From Uranotaenia lowii (lineage: Eukaryota; Arthropoda; Insecta; Diptera; Culicidae): a stretch of DNA of 64,000 bases. The notes under the pieces were generated by a model, which worked only from the letters and a program-made list of their open reading frames with translations, did no database searches and was not told where the DNA came from. Positions 43,982-59,217 of the stretch are shown in pieces (position 1 is the stretch's first letter; every line of letters begins with the position of its first letter). Position numbers and translations under genes: made by a program. The stretch is from contig NC_073691.1 in assembly GCF_029784155.1 (NCBI RefSeq), positions 127,472,714 through 127,536,713 of the forward strand, in the 5' to 3' direction.

Positions 43982-44989
43982 GGGGGACAAGAGGACGGAT
44001 GTATATAAAAAAAAATTGAATTTATGGTAATTAATAATGACAAAAATATGATAAAATGAGGTCAACAAATGACAAAATTATTACACAATGTGATAAATAT
44101 TTTGAAAACATGATAAAATTTTGACAAAAGTATGAGAAAAATCTGACAAATATGACTAAAATTTGACAATAAAATGTCATCAATCAAACTATTAAGTCAT
44201 AAATATGACAAAAAATTGACAATAAAATGACAAAACATAACAAAAATAAGACAAAAATCCGACAAATGAGACAAAAATGTGACAAATGTGATAAAAACAT
44301 GAAAAATAACACAAAAATGAAGCAAATTATTTACAATACAATGACAAAACATGACAACAAAATTATAAAATTATGACAAAGTCTGACAAAAACGACATAA
44401 ATTTAACAATAAAATGATTAAACTTCGAGAAAACTTTGTCGAAAACATGTGTTATGTGATGAAAATAAGACAACATTATGACATAAATCTTATTATTAAA
44501 ACAAAGTTATCACAAAAAATTGACAATAAAATTAAATATGTGGTTAAAAAATGACAACAATCTGGAAGATACCACATTTGTAATATTTAATCATTTTGTC
44601 AAATTTTTACATAGTTTGACGACATAGTCGTATTTTTGTTCTTTTGATATAAAATTTTCAAATATATAAATTTGTCTGACTTCACAATTTCATGTCATGA
44701 TTTTGTCAATTTATTGACATATTTTTACCACGCTTGTCATAATTTTGTTATATTTGTCATATTTTTGTCAATTGTTTACGACATTTGTCATTTTTTTTGC
44801 CATGATTTTGTCTTTTTTGTCATATTTTTGTTAAAATATTGTCACATATTAATCAGATTTGTCATATTTTCGACAGAGTTGTGTTAGTAAATATTTTTCC
44901 ATTGTATTGTAAATTTCATTCCTATTTGTCAGATTTTTTGTCATAATTTTGTCATGTTTTGTCATTTTATTGCCAACTTTTTGTCCCCC
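43982..44989. repeat. TGACAAAA foldback, about 1 kb
   Basis: GGGGGACAA at 43982-43990 is inverted at 44981-44989. From about 44036 to 44560 the strand is a degenerate series of ATGACAAAA(A/T) units every 10-20 bases. From about 44590 to 44975 it is the complementary series TTTTGTCAT. The two halves could pair extensively. Frames through it are artefacts of the repeat. Confidence 0.85.
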
Positions 44990-45769
44990 ACATTCGTCTA
45001 CACGCTCCCTCGCCAGCGTTCGTCTCGCCAACCCGAACACTCATTTCTAAACCTTCCCACCTCTTCACACCATTTGAAACAGACGATTTTTTTATCAGAA
45101 TCCTTCAAAAATAGCGATCTCAGCAGTAATTCTGAAATTTGTGCATGTCTAGCGAGTCGAACAATCTTTGTCACCATTCAACTAAACTTAATGATAATAG
45201 AAGGAAGCTTTTTTCACTTTCAGCAATGTTCGCTTGAAACTGAAAATGAAGATTGGATAACCTCATGAACCTGCAAAGAGCCTGAATGTATACTAAGCAC
45301 CGATGTTGCCGATCGGTGAATGAGTGTGCAGAGAGCTTTCAGGACTGAGCTTTCTGTTCATTCTCGTATGAATCTAGTTGGAATTGAACTGACCGATACA
45401 CTGCAATAAAGTCAGCTGATAATTTCTCACTGACACTGAAAATTTGCAGCACTGATGAGTTCTCTGCACCTAAAGAGTTATTTTTGCTTTTTCAGATAAT
45501 CCCTTCTATGAATACATTGACTTGTCACGGTGTGCATCATGGTACAACACTGATCTTCAAGAGCAGCACTTGGAATGAATATTGAATCCAGATACTCATT
45601 TTGGCATCATGCGTTGCTCTTGATTATCAGTTGTACCTCGTGTATCAGCCAATGCTAGATGTGTGTAGTCACCCTATGCTATGCTATGCTATATGCGCTG
45701 AAGGATCAGGTCTAGAGTCGAGCTTGGAGTGGAGTTGGTTGCGAATTCCGGGGAGTCGAATATTATACG
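44990..45769. other. Intergenic
   Basis: Motifs such as GCTGATAATTTC and CACTGACACTGA at about 45412 occur inverted or direct near 43850, possibly an outer element around the foldback. No gene. Confidence 0.3.
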
Positions 45770-46290
45770 GCAAAAGGAAGGGGCAAGGTAGCAGATATTT
45801 TCAAGCACATGAGACTGTCAAAGTTCGCGAAGAAATATTTGGTTTGGCAAGCCATCTGTACCTGTGGCTTGAAAAGCAGCATTTTCATAGCTTCCGGGAC
45901 TGTCAAGACAAAGAAATTTACGTGAAAGATTGTTTGAATAAACGTCTGCTGCCTTTCCTGAGAAACACGGTTGTTCCGTACTGTTTTGGTCGGATTTGGC
46001 ATCTTGCCATTACTGTAAAAAGGCCATGGAGTGGCACGCCGCCAACAACGTACAGGTAGTTCCCAAGGACAAGAATCCTCCCAACACGCTAGAGCTCCGC
46101 CCAATTGAGAAATACTGGGCTATTGTCAAGCGGAACCTAAAGAAGACCAAAAAACTGCTAAGACGAGCAGCAGTTCAAGGCAAACTGGCTTTCTGCGGCG
46201 AAGAAGGTGGACAAGGTGGCTGAACAAAATCTGATGGCAGGGGTTAAGCGTAAGGCCCGGCAATTCGGATTTGGAAAAGCGGAAGCCTAA
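45770..46290 (+). pseudogene. Mariner-family DD37E-type transposase, C-terminal pseudogene
   Basis: Across three frames: KYLVWQAICTCGLKSS, then IYVKDCLNKRLLPFLRNT, then WSDLASCHYCKKAMEWHAAN, VVPKDKNPPNTLELRPIEKY and WAIVKRNLKKTKK, ending QNLMAGVKRKARQFGFG before a TAA at 46288-46290. The Asp of SDLASCH and the Glu of RPIEKYW are separated by 37 residues, the ITmD37E pattern described from mosquitoes. At least two frameshifts and the missing N-terminal half make it inactive. Confidence 0.88.
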
Positions 46291-46617
46291 CGTTGGTCTA
46301 CTTAATGTGTGAAATGATTTGTCAGTGTGAAAACGAGCCGCGGGCCTTTATTGGGATCCCGATCAGAAGAGAAAAACTAAATTATATCAAGATGAGATAT
46401 TTTGATATTCAATTTTTTCCTATCTGGACGAGTTATAATTTAGTACTCGTAGGATGTTAAAATATCTCAAATTATATCAAAAAGTCTTTGCAGCCATAAC
46501 TAAATCAAATCAACCGTTGTTATAATGTAAACAAAATTATAACTCATCCAGATAGGATATATCAACTAAAATCTTATTGGATTTGTATGCAAAAAAAAAA
46601 AGATGGCGATAAAAGAA

Positions 46618-46700
46618 TGAGAATCGAACTCATCACTTTCCTATTCCCATCCCATCCTGTGTGTCCTTGCTTACTACTCTACCTGATATTCATTGAAGAT
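46618..46700 (-). other. tRNA-like (SINE-related) segment
   Basis: On minus: CAGGTAGAGTAGTAAGCAAG resembles a D-arm/A box, and GATGAGTTCGATTCTCATTC resembles a T-arm/B box. Spacing is longer than a normal tRNA and no acceptor stem forms. Confidence 0.4.
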
Positions 46701-46854
46701 AGGTGTTTATTTTCGTACTAATTCAGCATAGCTCGATCCCGGCTGCTTGTTGAGGAACGGCGCGCAAAGACAGGCAGCCGTTTTGGGTTCCACAGAATTG
46801 GCCAATGAGAATTCATATAAGTGTACCTGATGAATTGGAATTTTGATGGATCGG

Positions 46855-47140
46855 CCGGATCGGGATCGGACAGTTGGAATTCTCAAAGAGAATCGTGCGC
46901 ACGGGAATCAGGCTGTCGTTTGTGCGGATTCAAACTGGACAATGGGAATTTCTATACGTTTACTTGAAGGATCGGAATCGGACTATTGGAATTTTAAAAG
47001 GGATGCGTGCGGACGGTCAGGCAGTCGACTTCGAGTGTCGTTCAGATGAATGGAATAAGAATGAATTGGAACAGGATTATCAGGATTTGAGAAGAAAACT
47101 AGATGTACCTACTGAAATGAAGGTTCCGAAAATCCAATAG
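46855..47140 (+). repeat. Duplicated segment with coding-like frame
   Basis: GGATCGGGATCGGACAGTTG at 46855 recurs as GGATCGGAATCGGACTATTG at 46970, and similarity continues for about 65 bp (GGAATTCTCAAAGAG / GGAATTTTAAAAGGG, GTGCGCACGG / GTGCGGACGG). A frame from 46874 stays open 88 codons and ends in a charged stretch, SDEWNKNELEQDYQDLRRKL. Unknown; possibly part of a decayed transposon gene. Confidence 0.45.
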
Positions 47141-47792
47141 CAGCTTTTAAAGCATGCAGATCAAAACAGAGAAAAACAACAGTCCCCAGTCTTTTTCTTC
47201 CGACTCTAGAAGTATGAGTCGAAAGAAAAGTCGAATAAAAGTATACAGGTTGATTATAGTACTAGATTGAATATTAATACTTAAGCTTTGAAAATATAAA
47301 TGGAACGATGCCTCAAAAATTATTATTTTCATTCATATAGGTCATCGAATAATTTCATCTTAAAGCTTCCAAAAGTGCATTTGAAAAAAAATGTTTTAAT
47401 CAAAAGTAGATATAATTCTGTTTTAGAAAAAAACATTAACAACAAATCTCATTTCAAAACTATAACTGAATCAGATATAAATATCTCGCTGAGATAGTTT
47501 GAGTAACGATTTTGATATGCTCTTCTGATCGGGATTGGGCCTGCTAAAAATAATAAAGGTTGCTCTTTACTCTTACACAAATTTCCATAAGAATGACAGC
47601 TAATCGTAGTGAAATTGGAGTGAAGGCTATCGCTTTCTCTGTTTAACGCATGAGACATCGTATACAAGGGTCGCGAGCGCGCCCATCTCCCATTGGAAGC
47701 GCAAGTCTCTTCTGCAGAATTTTCCTGTATATTTACTAAACATATATAAATCTCAAGTCTACAGTACAGTATTATAAAATTTTTACTTTTTT

Positions 47793-47840
47793 TATGTATG
47801 TATGTATGTATGTATGTATGTATGTATGTATGTATGTATG
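47793..47840 (+). repeat. (ATGT)n microsatellite
   Basis: About 12 perfect tetranucleotide units. Confidence 0.95.
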
Positions 47841-48483
<643 letters not shown>

Positions 48484-50889
48484 TTCATCAAAACCATGTC
48501 CAAAAAAAAGTTCGCCGTTTTATTATTTGTTTAAGCATAAAATTTCTTTGAGCATTTACCCATTTAATCAAGAAAACGATCAGTTGGGGAAAAATGTGTT
48601 TAGATTTTTTACTTTAACCGAATTACAGCATTTTTATTTGGATTTTTATCCCGATGGATATATCTGCCAATTTAAACCATTGTTTTTAAAGATTCTTACT
48701 GAAGCATTTGAATGTTCTGATTTAAAAATTTCCTGAACAGTGTTGGAGGTGATCTGCTATTTTATTTAAGATTATGTGATATTTTCAAGATTCAATAACA
48801 TTTGAATGAAATGCAGGTTTTTAAAAATTAAAAAGACCGAAAAGAGTTAAGTTTTCATGTAAATATACCTCGAAATCTTTGAAAACATTAAAGTGACTTT
48901 CGGCTATCATCACAGTTCAACTTTCATATGTTAAGTTAATGTTATTTTTGGCACTTTCAGGTCATAATAAAAACTTATCAAAAAAAATCTGCTTCTGCTA
49001 TCAAAAAAATAGTGTTTCTCGAATATCAATCACAAAAAAGTGGATCTAAAGTCTCGTCTTTGTAGCCAAAATATGTAAAACAAAATCACACGTTTATGTT
49101 AAGTACGTACTTGAATTCTGGGTAAACAAACAGTGAACCTGTAAACAGTTTTTCGGTGAATGATTTGACAAAAAAGTTGAGTTTTTTTATTTGGGCTCAA
49201 CCATTTATAGATGAAGAAATAATATATACATTTTTTTTTTGTAAATGTTGAACGTTTGCACTTGTTCTAAATTAAAGCCTCTAATGTATGTTTTAACTGA
49301 AAATTCTTCTTATTTTATTGATAACCTTCACTAAAGCTTGCAAAAAATCAAAAAAAAACTTTGCATTAGACCTTAAAATAAACTTCAATCGTGTATAATC
49401 CTTTTTGAAGGAAAGGCTCTTGTTCAGTTCAAGTGTCTGTTCATTTTCAACGGATTTTGTCATAGTTCTGTAAATTTAAAAGCACTTCATATATCTTCAG
49501 TTGAGCACATTTGTACATGTTCGAAAAATGATTCTAGGGGTATTGGATTATAAAATTGAATGTAAATTTTCCCACTTTAATTTTTTTTAAATGTCCGCAA
49601 AGAGTCATACCATTATTTTATATGCATCAGTACTAAATTCATATTTTTCAGACAACAATTTCTTCTGAACTTAAAATAGTTTCATTTTTTTAAATCGTTT
49701 AAATGGTTTTGATTTGATCGGCAAAATATCAATCCGGGCGTCATTCATTACTATGTGCTGTACAAATGATGTAGGAATCGAGTAGATAAAAACACATCTA
49801 GGCTTCATATCGCCACCACATGCATTGAAATACCCCTAGAATCATTTTTCGAACATGTACAAATGTGCTCAACTGAAGATATATGAAGTGCTTTTAAATT
49901 TACAGAACTATGACAAAATCCGTTGAAAATGAACAGACACTTGAACTGAACAAGAGCCTTTCCTTCAAAAAGGATTATACACGATTGAAGTTTATTTTAA
50001 GGTCTAATGCAAAGTTTTTTTTTGATTTTTTGCAAGCTTTAGTGAAAGTTATCAATAAAATAAGAAGAATTTTCAGTTAAAACATACATTAGAGGCTTTA
50101 ATTTAGAACAAGTGCAAACGTTCAACATTTACAAAAAAAAAATGTATATATTATTTCTTCATCTATAAATGGTTGAGCCCAAATAAAAAAACTCAACTTT
50201 TTTGTCAAATCATTCACCGAAAAACTGTTTACAGGTTCACTGTTTGTTTACCCAGAATTCAAGTACGTACTTAACATAAACGTGTGATTTTGTTTTACAT
50301 ATTTTGGCTACAAAGACGAGACTTTAGATCCACTTTTTTGTGATTGATATTCGAGAAACACTATTTTTTTGATAGCAGAAGCAGATTTTTTTTGATAAGT
50401 TTTTATTATGACCTGAAAGTGCCAAAAATAACATTAACTTAACATATGAAAGTTGAACTGTGATGATAGCCGAAAGTCACTTTAATGTTTTCAAAGATTT
50501 CGAGGTATATTTACATGAAAACTTAACTCTTTTCGGTCTTTTTAATTTTTAAAAACCTGCATTTCATTCAAATGTTATTGAATCTTGAAAATATCACATA
50601 ATCTTAAATAAAATAGCAGATCACCTCCAACACTGTTCAGGAAATTTTTAAATCAGAACATTCAAATGCTTCAGTAAGAATCTTTAAAAACAATGGTTTA
50701 AATTGGCAGATATGTCCATCGGGATAAAAATCCAAATAAAAATGCTGTAATTCGGTTAAAGTAAAAAATCTAAACACATTTTTCCCCAACTGATCGTTTT
50801 CTTGATTAAATGGGTAAATGCTCAAAGAAATTTTATGCTTAAACAAATAATAAAACGGCGAACTTTTTTTTGGACATGGTTTTGATGAA
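48484..50889. repeat. 2.4 kb palindrome with 1061 bp arms
   Basis: 48484-49544 and 49829-50889 are inverted copies of exactly equal length with only a few substitutions (for example the A/G at 48660 against 50713), so no indels separate them. The 284 bp centre (49545-49828) is not palindromic. Its reverse complement resembles the 969 bp repeats at 53.4 and 55.2 kb (GGCGATATGAAGCC, ATGAATGACGCC, TTTTGCCGATC). The two 69-codon frames (plus 48527, minus 50637) are mirror copies. The low divergence means a very recent inversion-duplication or an assembly artefact. Confidence 0.92.
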
Positions 50890-51625
50890 CATATGGATAT
50901 TAATTTCCACTGCTGCTTGAAAATGGTCAGTAAAGAATTTCTGCAGTTTTAAAAAATATACCATCCAAAGTTACTCGGGAGCTGAAAGTGCTGCGATAGG
51001 TAGAATATTGGGCATATACTCCAAAAATGGTCCCGATATTCAAAATTCTTTTTCCATAAAGTATCATGTACAATAAATTTCAATTATTGAGAAACTTTTG
51101 ATTTCGATTTCAACCTCGAGCAAAGCGGAGTAAATCAACTAAATGGTATTCAATAAATGAAACATAGGTATTATCAATATATAGTTATTTATGGAACAAG
51201 TTACAAAGATTGGATTTTTTAGCATGAGTCTTGCCAAGTTTGATGGTTACGTTGAGTGCTGAAAAAATCAAATTTTCAACGGGAAGCTGATACCTGATAC
51301 CATTCGGAAATATTCAAAGCATACGAATCAAATAAAAGTAAATGAAAAGTACTCATGTAAGATGCACGTAAGATTGACTGAAGGTATTGTATTGACCCGT
51401 AGAATTGAATTAAAATTCTTAGGTTTGATTCCGATAGAATTAAGCGGGACAATTTGAGTAAACGGAAAAGAAGGATATGTAAAAAAAACTAGGACATGTT
51501 CACGAAAGCGAGACGATTAACAATCAAGATTTGATGCTTTTTCAAAGTAAAACAGCGAAGAAAAAAATGGAAAATGGACGCCAAGTTTAACATGGTAAAA
51601 CGAAGTTTACCGGGTCTGCTAGTAT
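50890..51625 (+). other. Sequence left of the gap, possible Helitron 3' end
   Basis: AT-rich without a gene. It ends CGAAGTTTACCGGGTCTGCTAG followed by T just before the gap. CTAG followed by T, preceded by a weak stem (GTTTAACATGGTAAAAC), fits a Helitron 3' terminus (CTRR inserted between A and T). The gap hides what follows. Confidence 0.35.
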
Positions 51626-52125
51626 NNNNNNNNNNNNNNNNNNNNNNNNNNNNNNNNNNNNNNNNNNNNNNNNNNNNNNNNNNNNNNNNNNNNNNNNNNN
51701 NNNNNNNNNNNNNNNNNNNNNNNNNNNNNNNNNNNNNNNNNNNNNNNNNNNNNNNNNNNNNNNNNNNNNNNNNNNNNNNNNNNNNNNNNNNNNNNNNNNN
51801 NNNNNNNNNNNNNNNNNNNNNNNNNNNNNNNNNNNNNNNNNNNNNNNNNNNNNNNNNNNNNNNNNNNNNNNNNNNNNNNNNNNNNNNNNNNNNNNNNNNN
51901 NNNNNNNNNNNNNNNNNNNNNNNNNNNNNNNNNNNNNNNNNNNNNNNNNNNNNNNNNNNNNNNNNNNNNNNNNNNNNNNNNNNNNNNNNNNNNNNNNNNN
52001 NNNNNNNNNNNNNNNNNNNNNNNNNNNNNNNNNNNNNNNNNNNNNNNNNNNNNNNNNNNNNNNNNNNNNNNNNNNNNNNNNNNNNNNNNNNNNNNNNNNN
52101 NNNNNNNNNNNNNNNNNNNNNNNNN
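51626..52125. other. Assembly gap, 500 N
   Basis: Exactly 500 N, so a placeholder of arbitrary length. It interrupts a (TA)n region, a usual place for assemblies to break. Confidence 1.
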
Positions 52126-54353
<2,228 letters not shown>

Positions 54354-54608
54354 CCGCATACGAAAAAACTCTACCTCAAATAATCAAAACGATATTTGAA
54401 CAGCTCCTGTAACTGTGACTGTTTATATAAACATAGCTGTTGGGTACAACTATGCAAATCGAATAAAGAAATTTTAAATAAAACGATTCAAACCAAGCCT
54501 CCACGTTCATATGAAAAGTCACGTTAATGGTGAATTCAACTGAATGGTTTGAACAATTAACCAACGTTTTTCATCAACCGTAAAAATCATCTCGAACGAT
54601 TACTGCTA
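54354..54608. other. Short intergenic
   Basis: Nothing recognised. Confidence 0.3.
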
Positions 54609-54829
54609 CACAGTAAACGAAAATTACCGAGTTCGGTAATTTATTTTACAGAAACAGTTCTGTAAATCGGAATTTTTCGGTAATTGAATAAACTGACGTC
54701 TATTTTTACAAATATTTGTTAATCCATATCTAGAATTAACGAAGCTCGTTTATCGATATGTAAACAAATCGTTTTGCAAACTATTTTCGGTAAAAAAACG
54801 CCGAAAACTGTAAAAAACTGAAAACAGCA
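54609..54829. mobile_element. MITE copy (CACAGTAAAC...TACCGAG), TA target
   Basis: CACAGTAAACGAAAATTACC preceded by TA (54607-54608); the right end is diverged near AAAACAGCATG. Shares GAGTTCGGTAAT, TTTTCGGTAATTGA and TGTAAACAAATC with the copy at 57535-57749. Repeated TTACCGA/TCGGTAA motifs. Confidence 0.7.
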
Positions 54830-54919
54830 TGCGTCGCTGTCAGAAACAAACAGCAATTTTTTTTCACTGTCTCACTCTCCCAGCCGTGATAAGTTAAACG
54901 CATCTCGCTACGCAACGCG

Positions 54920-56151
<1,232 letters not shown>

Positions 56152-57534
56152 GGCCCAAATACACAACTGAAACGAATTTAGAAATGAAAATGGGAGCTTT
56201 TTATTTTAAATAATTCTGAAAAACCATCGTACTTTTTGATTACATACCAATTCAAGTACGTACTTAACATGAAAAGTGTTTTTGTGTTACATGGCTGCAT
56301 AAAAGAGAGTTTTGATCCGCTTCGTTTTTGAAAAGCGAAACTTTAGAACTGATATTCAACAAGACGCAAAATTTTTATGAGAAATTTTTAGTAAACCCTT
56401 AATGTGATAAAAACAGTATTCCCTCCTGTCAACTTACACGGTGGGGCACTGCAAGGGCAAACGTCGAACTTTTAAGAAGTTCATTTTCAAATGATCAATA
56501 TGTTGAAAAGACCAGAAGGAGTATTCCGAATGTTGAAACTGAAGCGGAAATTGAAAATTCTTAAATGTCTTTGTGAATGAACGTCATTCCCTTTGAACAG
56601 CATTTGTTATGGTGCGTTTTAGAATGTTACGCGAACGTTATCGACCTTCTTGAAAGAAGTTCCATTAAAAGCGCTTAGAAGTTCCGTTATCGATAGTTCA
56701 ACCTTTCAAAGGGCGATGGAAGTTCCTGAGTAACTTTTACGCGACAAGAGTCACCTGAAGTTCCCGTAAAACATTTTTCAGCCAAATGTGAACTTCGGAG
56801 TTCGATCTTCAAGTAAGAACGCGACTTTTGGTTGCTTGGGTAAATTATTAGGTTATTCTTGGTCCTTTGAGTCTACGTTTTCACATAAATATGAGATAGT
56901 GTCACGCAAATACTGTTTATACTTCTTAATATAATTGTTGTGAAATCACGGTTTTCACTTGTAAATCTTGTACAAACCAGGAAAGGTTTTAGCTTACGGT
57001 TCAAAGCTAACTCACAAAAGCCATCAAAATATGCGATGGTGAAAGGACACGCAAATTTAATATTAAAGCTGGTCTTTGAAGAGCTTCAACGCATTGAGTT
57101 TACAAGGCTCTTATTTGAAGAAAATGAGGGGAGAGGGGATGCTAACCATTTAGTTTTTTAGAATTCGAGTTAAAACAGAGATTATTTAAAGTTAGAAACG
57201 AGAACAGAATAAGTTTATAATTTAGCGAACGATTAAACTAATTTGTCCAAAATTTGAAGGTTGGTTCAAACGGATTGACGTTGCTGTTATATTTATTTCG
57301 TTTTTAATTTTCATTTAAAGAAAAGTAGGAATGTAGGGTTCTACTTTAACGAAGAATGCATTGTGTTTAATCATAACACACCTTACTATATGAAATACCT
57401 TTGGACCGGGAGAAAAGGAACAGAAAAGCTGACAGCACGGGAGGAATGTAGAGAACGTCACACGCGGTCAGAGTGCGGAGGATTCTACGGGTGTTAAAAT
57501 GGGAAATAAACGACGTTGGACGGACACTACACTA
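56152..57534. other. Intergenic, nothing recognised
   Basis: No gene family. 56600-56850 has recurring GAACTTC/GAAGTTC motifs. The 73-codon plus frame at 56940 has no known counterpart. Confidence 0.35.
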
Positions 57535-57749
57535 CACAGTAAACTAAAATTACCGAGTTCGGTAATTCATTTTACAGAACTAGTTCTGTAATTAGAAAAT
57601 TTTCGGTAATTGATCAATCTGACGTTTAGTTTTTACCGAGTTCAGTAAATCGGCTCTTGACTTACCGAAGTTCTTTTATTTTGATGTAAACAAATCTCAA
57701 TGCCATCAATTTTCGGTAAAAAATTACAGAAATTAAACTGCAAACAGTG
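57535..57749. mobile_element. 215 bp TA-target MITE
   Basis: CACAGTAAACTAAAATTACC at the left; TTAAACTGCAAACAGTG at the right; TA at 57533-57534 and 57750-57751. Same family as 54609-54829. Terminal CACWGYAAA resembles the ends of the 37590 MITE. Confidence 0.8.
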
Positions 57750-57931
57750 TAGCTGTCAAGACGAACGTCGAAATTCGATTGTCAATTTTTGGCACTCCGG
57801 GTCTTCCTTCTCATTCTTGCAACCGAAATTAATCGTTTCGACTTCTTTCGTGCGCTCGAGTGTGATGGTTATCTTTTAACCGGCCAGTCGTCGCCATTGT
57901 TCGGCATTTTCGGTTTCGCGTTTTTTGAGCA

Positions 57932-58217
57932 ATGGAGCAGCAGTTTTTTTTATTGCTTCGTTGGCCTACATGCAAGCACTTGAACGCACATAGACCATCG
58001 GATTTGGGACATCACCAGCACCGCGGCTCTTCGCATGGAACGGATTGCTTATTTGATCGCAGCTCCAGTAAAGGTACATCGGATGAGTTTATTTTCTGCA
58101 CTTTAGCAAAAAAAATTAACTTTACTTCCAGGTCCCGTGGCTGTGACAACCTTCCTCCAGTCACCTGTGGCAGATGGCCATTGTCCACAGAATGTAGGGG
58201 AGGGGGGAGGGGATTAG
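57932..58217 (+). CDS. Two-exon small gene candidate, unknown product
   Basis: ATG at 57932; exon 1 ends CCAGTAAAG at 58073 before GTACAT. The intron, 58074-58131 (58 bp), ends CTTTACTTCCAG. Exon 2 continues in frame ([20 protein letters not shown]) to TAG at 58215-58217, 75 codons in all. Exon 1 includes [20 protein letters not shown]. Base composition is far less AT-rich than the flanks. No polyadenylation signal before the (TA)n tract. Function unknown; might be the 5' part of a longer gene cut by the repeat. Confidence 0.35.
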
Positions 58218-58245
58218 GGGATTCCTTGAAAAGCCACGAGACGGT

Positions 58246-58484
<239 letters not shown>

Positions 58485-58837
58485 GTTATAACATTTCCCA
58501 CCGGCTACCTGTGACGTAGAACATTTCCCACCGGGTACGTGTGAAACAGAATGGAATAGCGCCACGAGCCAGACAGGTGAACGATGGTATGGTATCAGGT
58601 GACACACGCGCAACCGCGCAGGGGACAACCTGGACGACGTGGACGACTCGAACGGTGACCGACGCGATGATGGTTATTGCTGACTCGTTAATTATAGTTT
58701 AATAAAACAATCAGGGAATCAGCTTTGCTCTTCAGTCTTAGTTTAGGATCAAGTGAATAAAGTTAAAAAGTGAAAAGTGTAACAAAAGTAATAATAAAGT
58801 TTTTTTTTTATTATGCTCGGCACGACAAGAGCATAAC
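58485..58837 (+). repeat. 5' LTR
   Basis: About 353 bp, with short inverted ends GTTAT and ATAAC. The first 60 bp contain a diverged tandem pair of ACATTTCCCACCGG-led units. AATAAA near 58701 could be the polyadenylation signal. The end is set by the primer-binding site that follows. Confidence 0.9.
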
Positions 58838-58850
58838 TGGCGCAGTCTGG
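58838..58850 (+). other. Primer-binding site (tRNA-Ser type)
   Basis: TGGCGCAGTC immediately after the LTR matches the serine-tRNA primer site used by 17.6/297-type errantiviruses. The next bases (TGG) depart from that consensus. Confidence 0.75.
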
Positions 58851-59077
58851 ACTAAGTTGGAAAGTAGTGACTAGTGAAGTGAAGAAAAGTGGAAAAAAAA
58901 AATCCTAAATCATCATCAACCAGCCACGAAGAGCAGCTCATCCGAATTCAGGGAGAATTACTAGAGGCCCGGGAAACCGTTGACAGGAGGACACTGTTCA
59001 ATTTGCGACCCCTAGGGAGGAGAAGCAGCCAACTGGTAACCTACATCCATCACTTAACGAGGCTAAGACTCCGGGAG

Positions 59078-59103
59078 ATGAAGGTCACAATTATCCCGTT
59101 AAT
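59078..59103 (+). CDS. env: Predicted 5' coding exon of spliced env
   Basis: An ATG at 59078 opens nine codons, the last incomplete, and runs into the donor GTAAGT at 59104-59109. Joined to the acceptor TTTGTTTCAG at 62136 the frame enters env in phase and would give env a hydrophobic leader. env itself has no suitable ATG at its start. Errantivirus env is known to be made from a spliced RNA. No transcript evidence. Confidence 0.55.
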
Positions 59104-59217
59104 GTAAGTAAATTTTTCTTTACAAATTACAAGAAGTGACTTAAAACGATCTTAAGATCGAGTGAAAAAATATTGTGGTTTATCAATCTTCATTTCTCGC
59201 CATAGAATTTTTCTTTC

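Larger units (their letters stand above)
46356..47535. mobile_element. 1.18 kb TIR element (ATCCCGATCAGAAGAG ends)
   Basis: ATCCCGATCAGAAGA at the left and TCTTCTGATCGGGAT at the right, with TGGG on both sides (46352-46355 and 47536-47539). The left 95 bp match 2321-2395 plus 5046-5060. Just inside, 46419-46441 and 46534-46556 form a 23 bp inverted repeat with one mismatch (CTATCTGG...TTATAATTT), perhaps a smaller nested MITE. Interior includes a tRNA-like stretch and a duplicated segment; no transposase. Confidence 0.8.

Noticed and set aside
48527..50846. 69-codon protein present on both strands
   Set aside because: Again mirror copies within palindrome arms; no start context or homologue.
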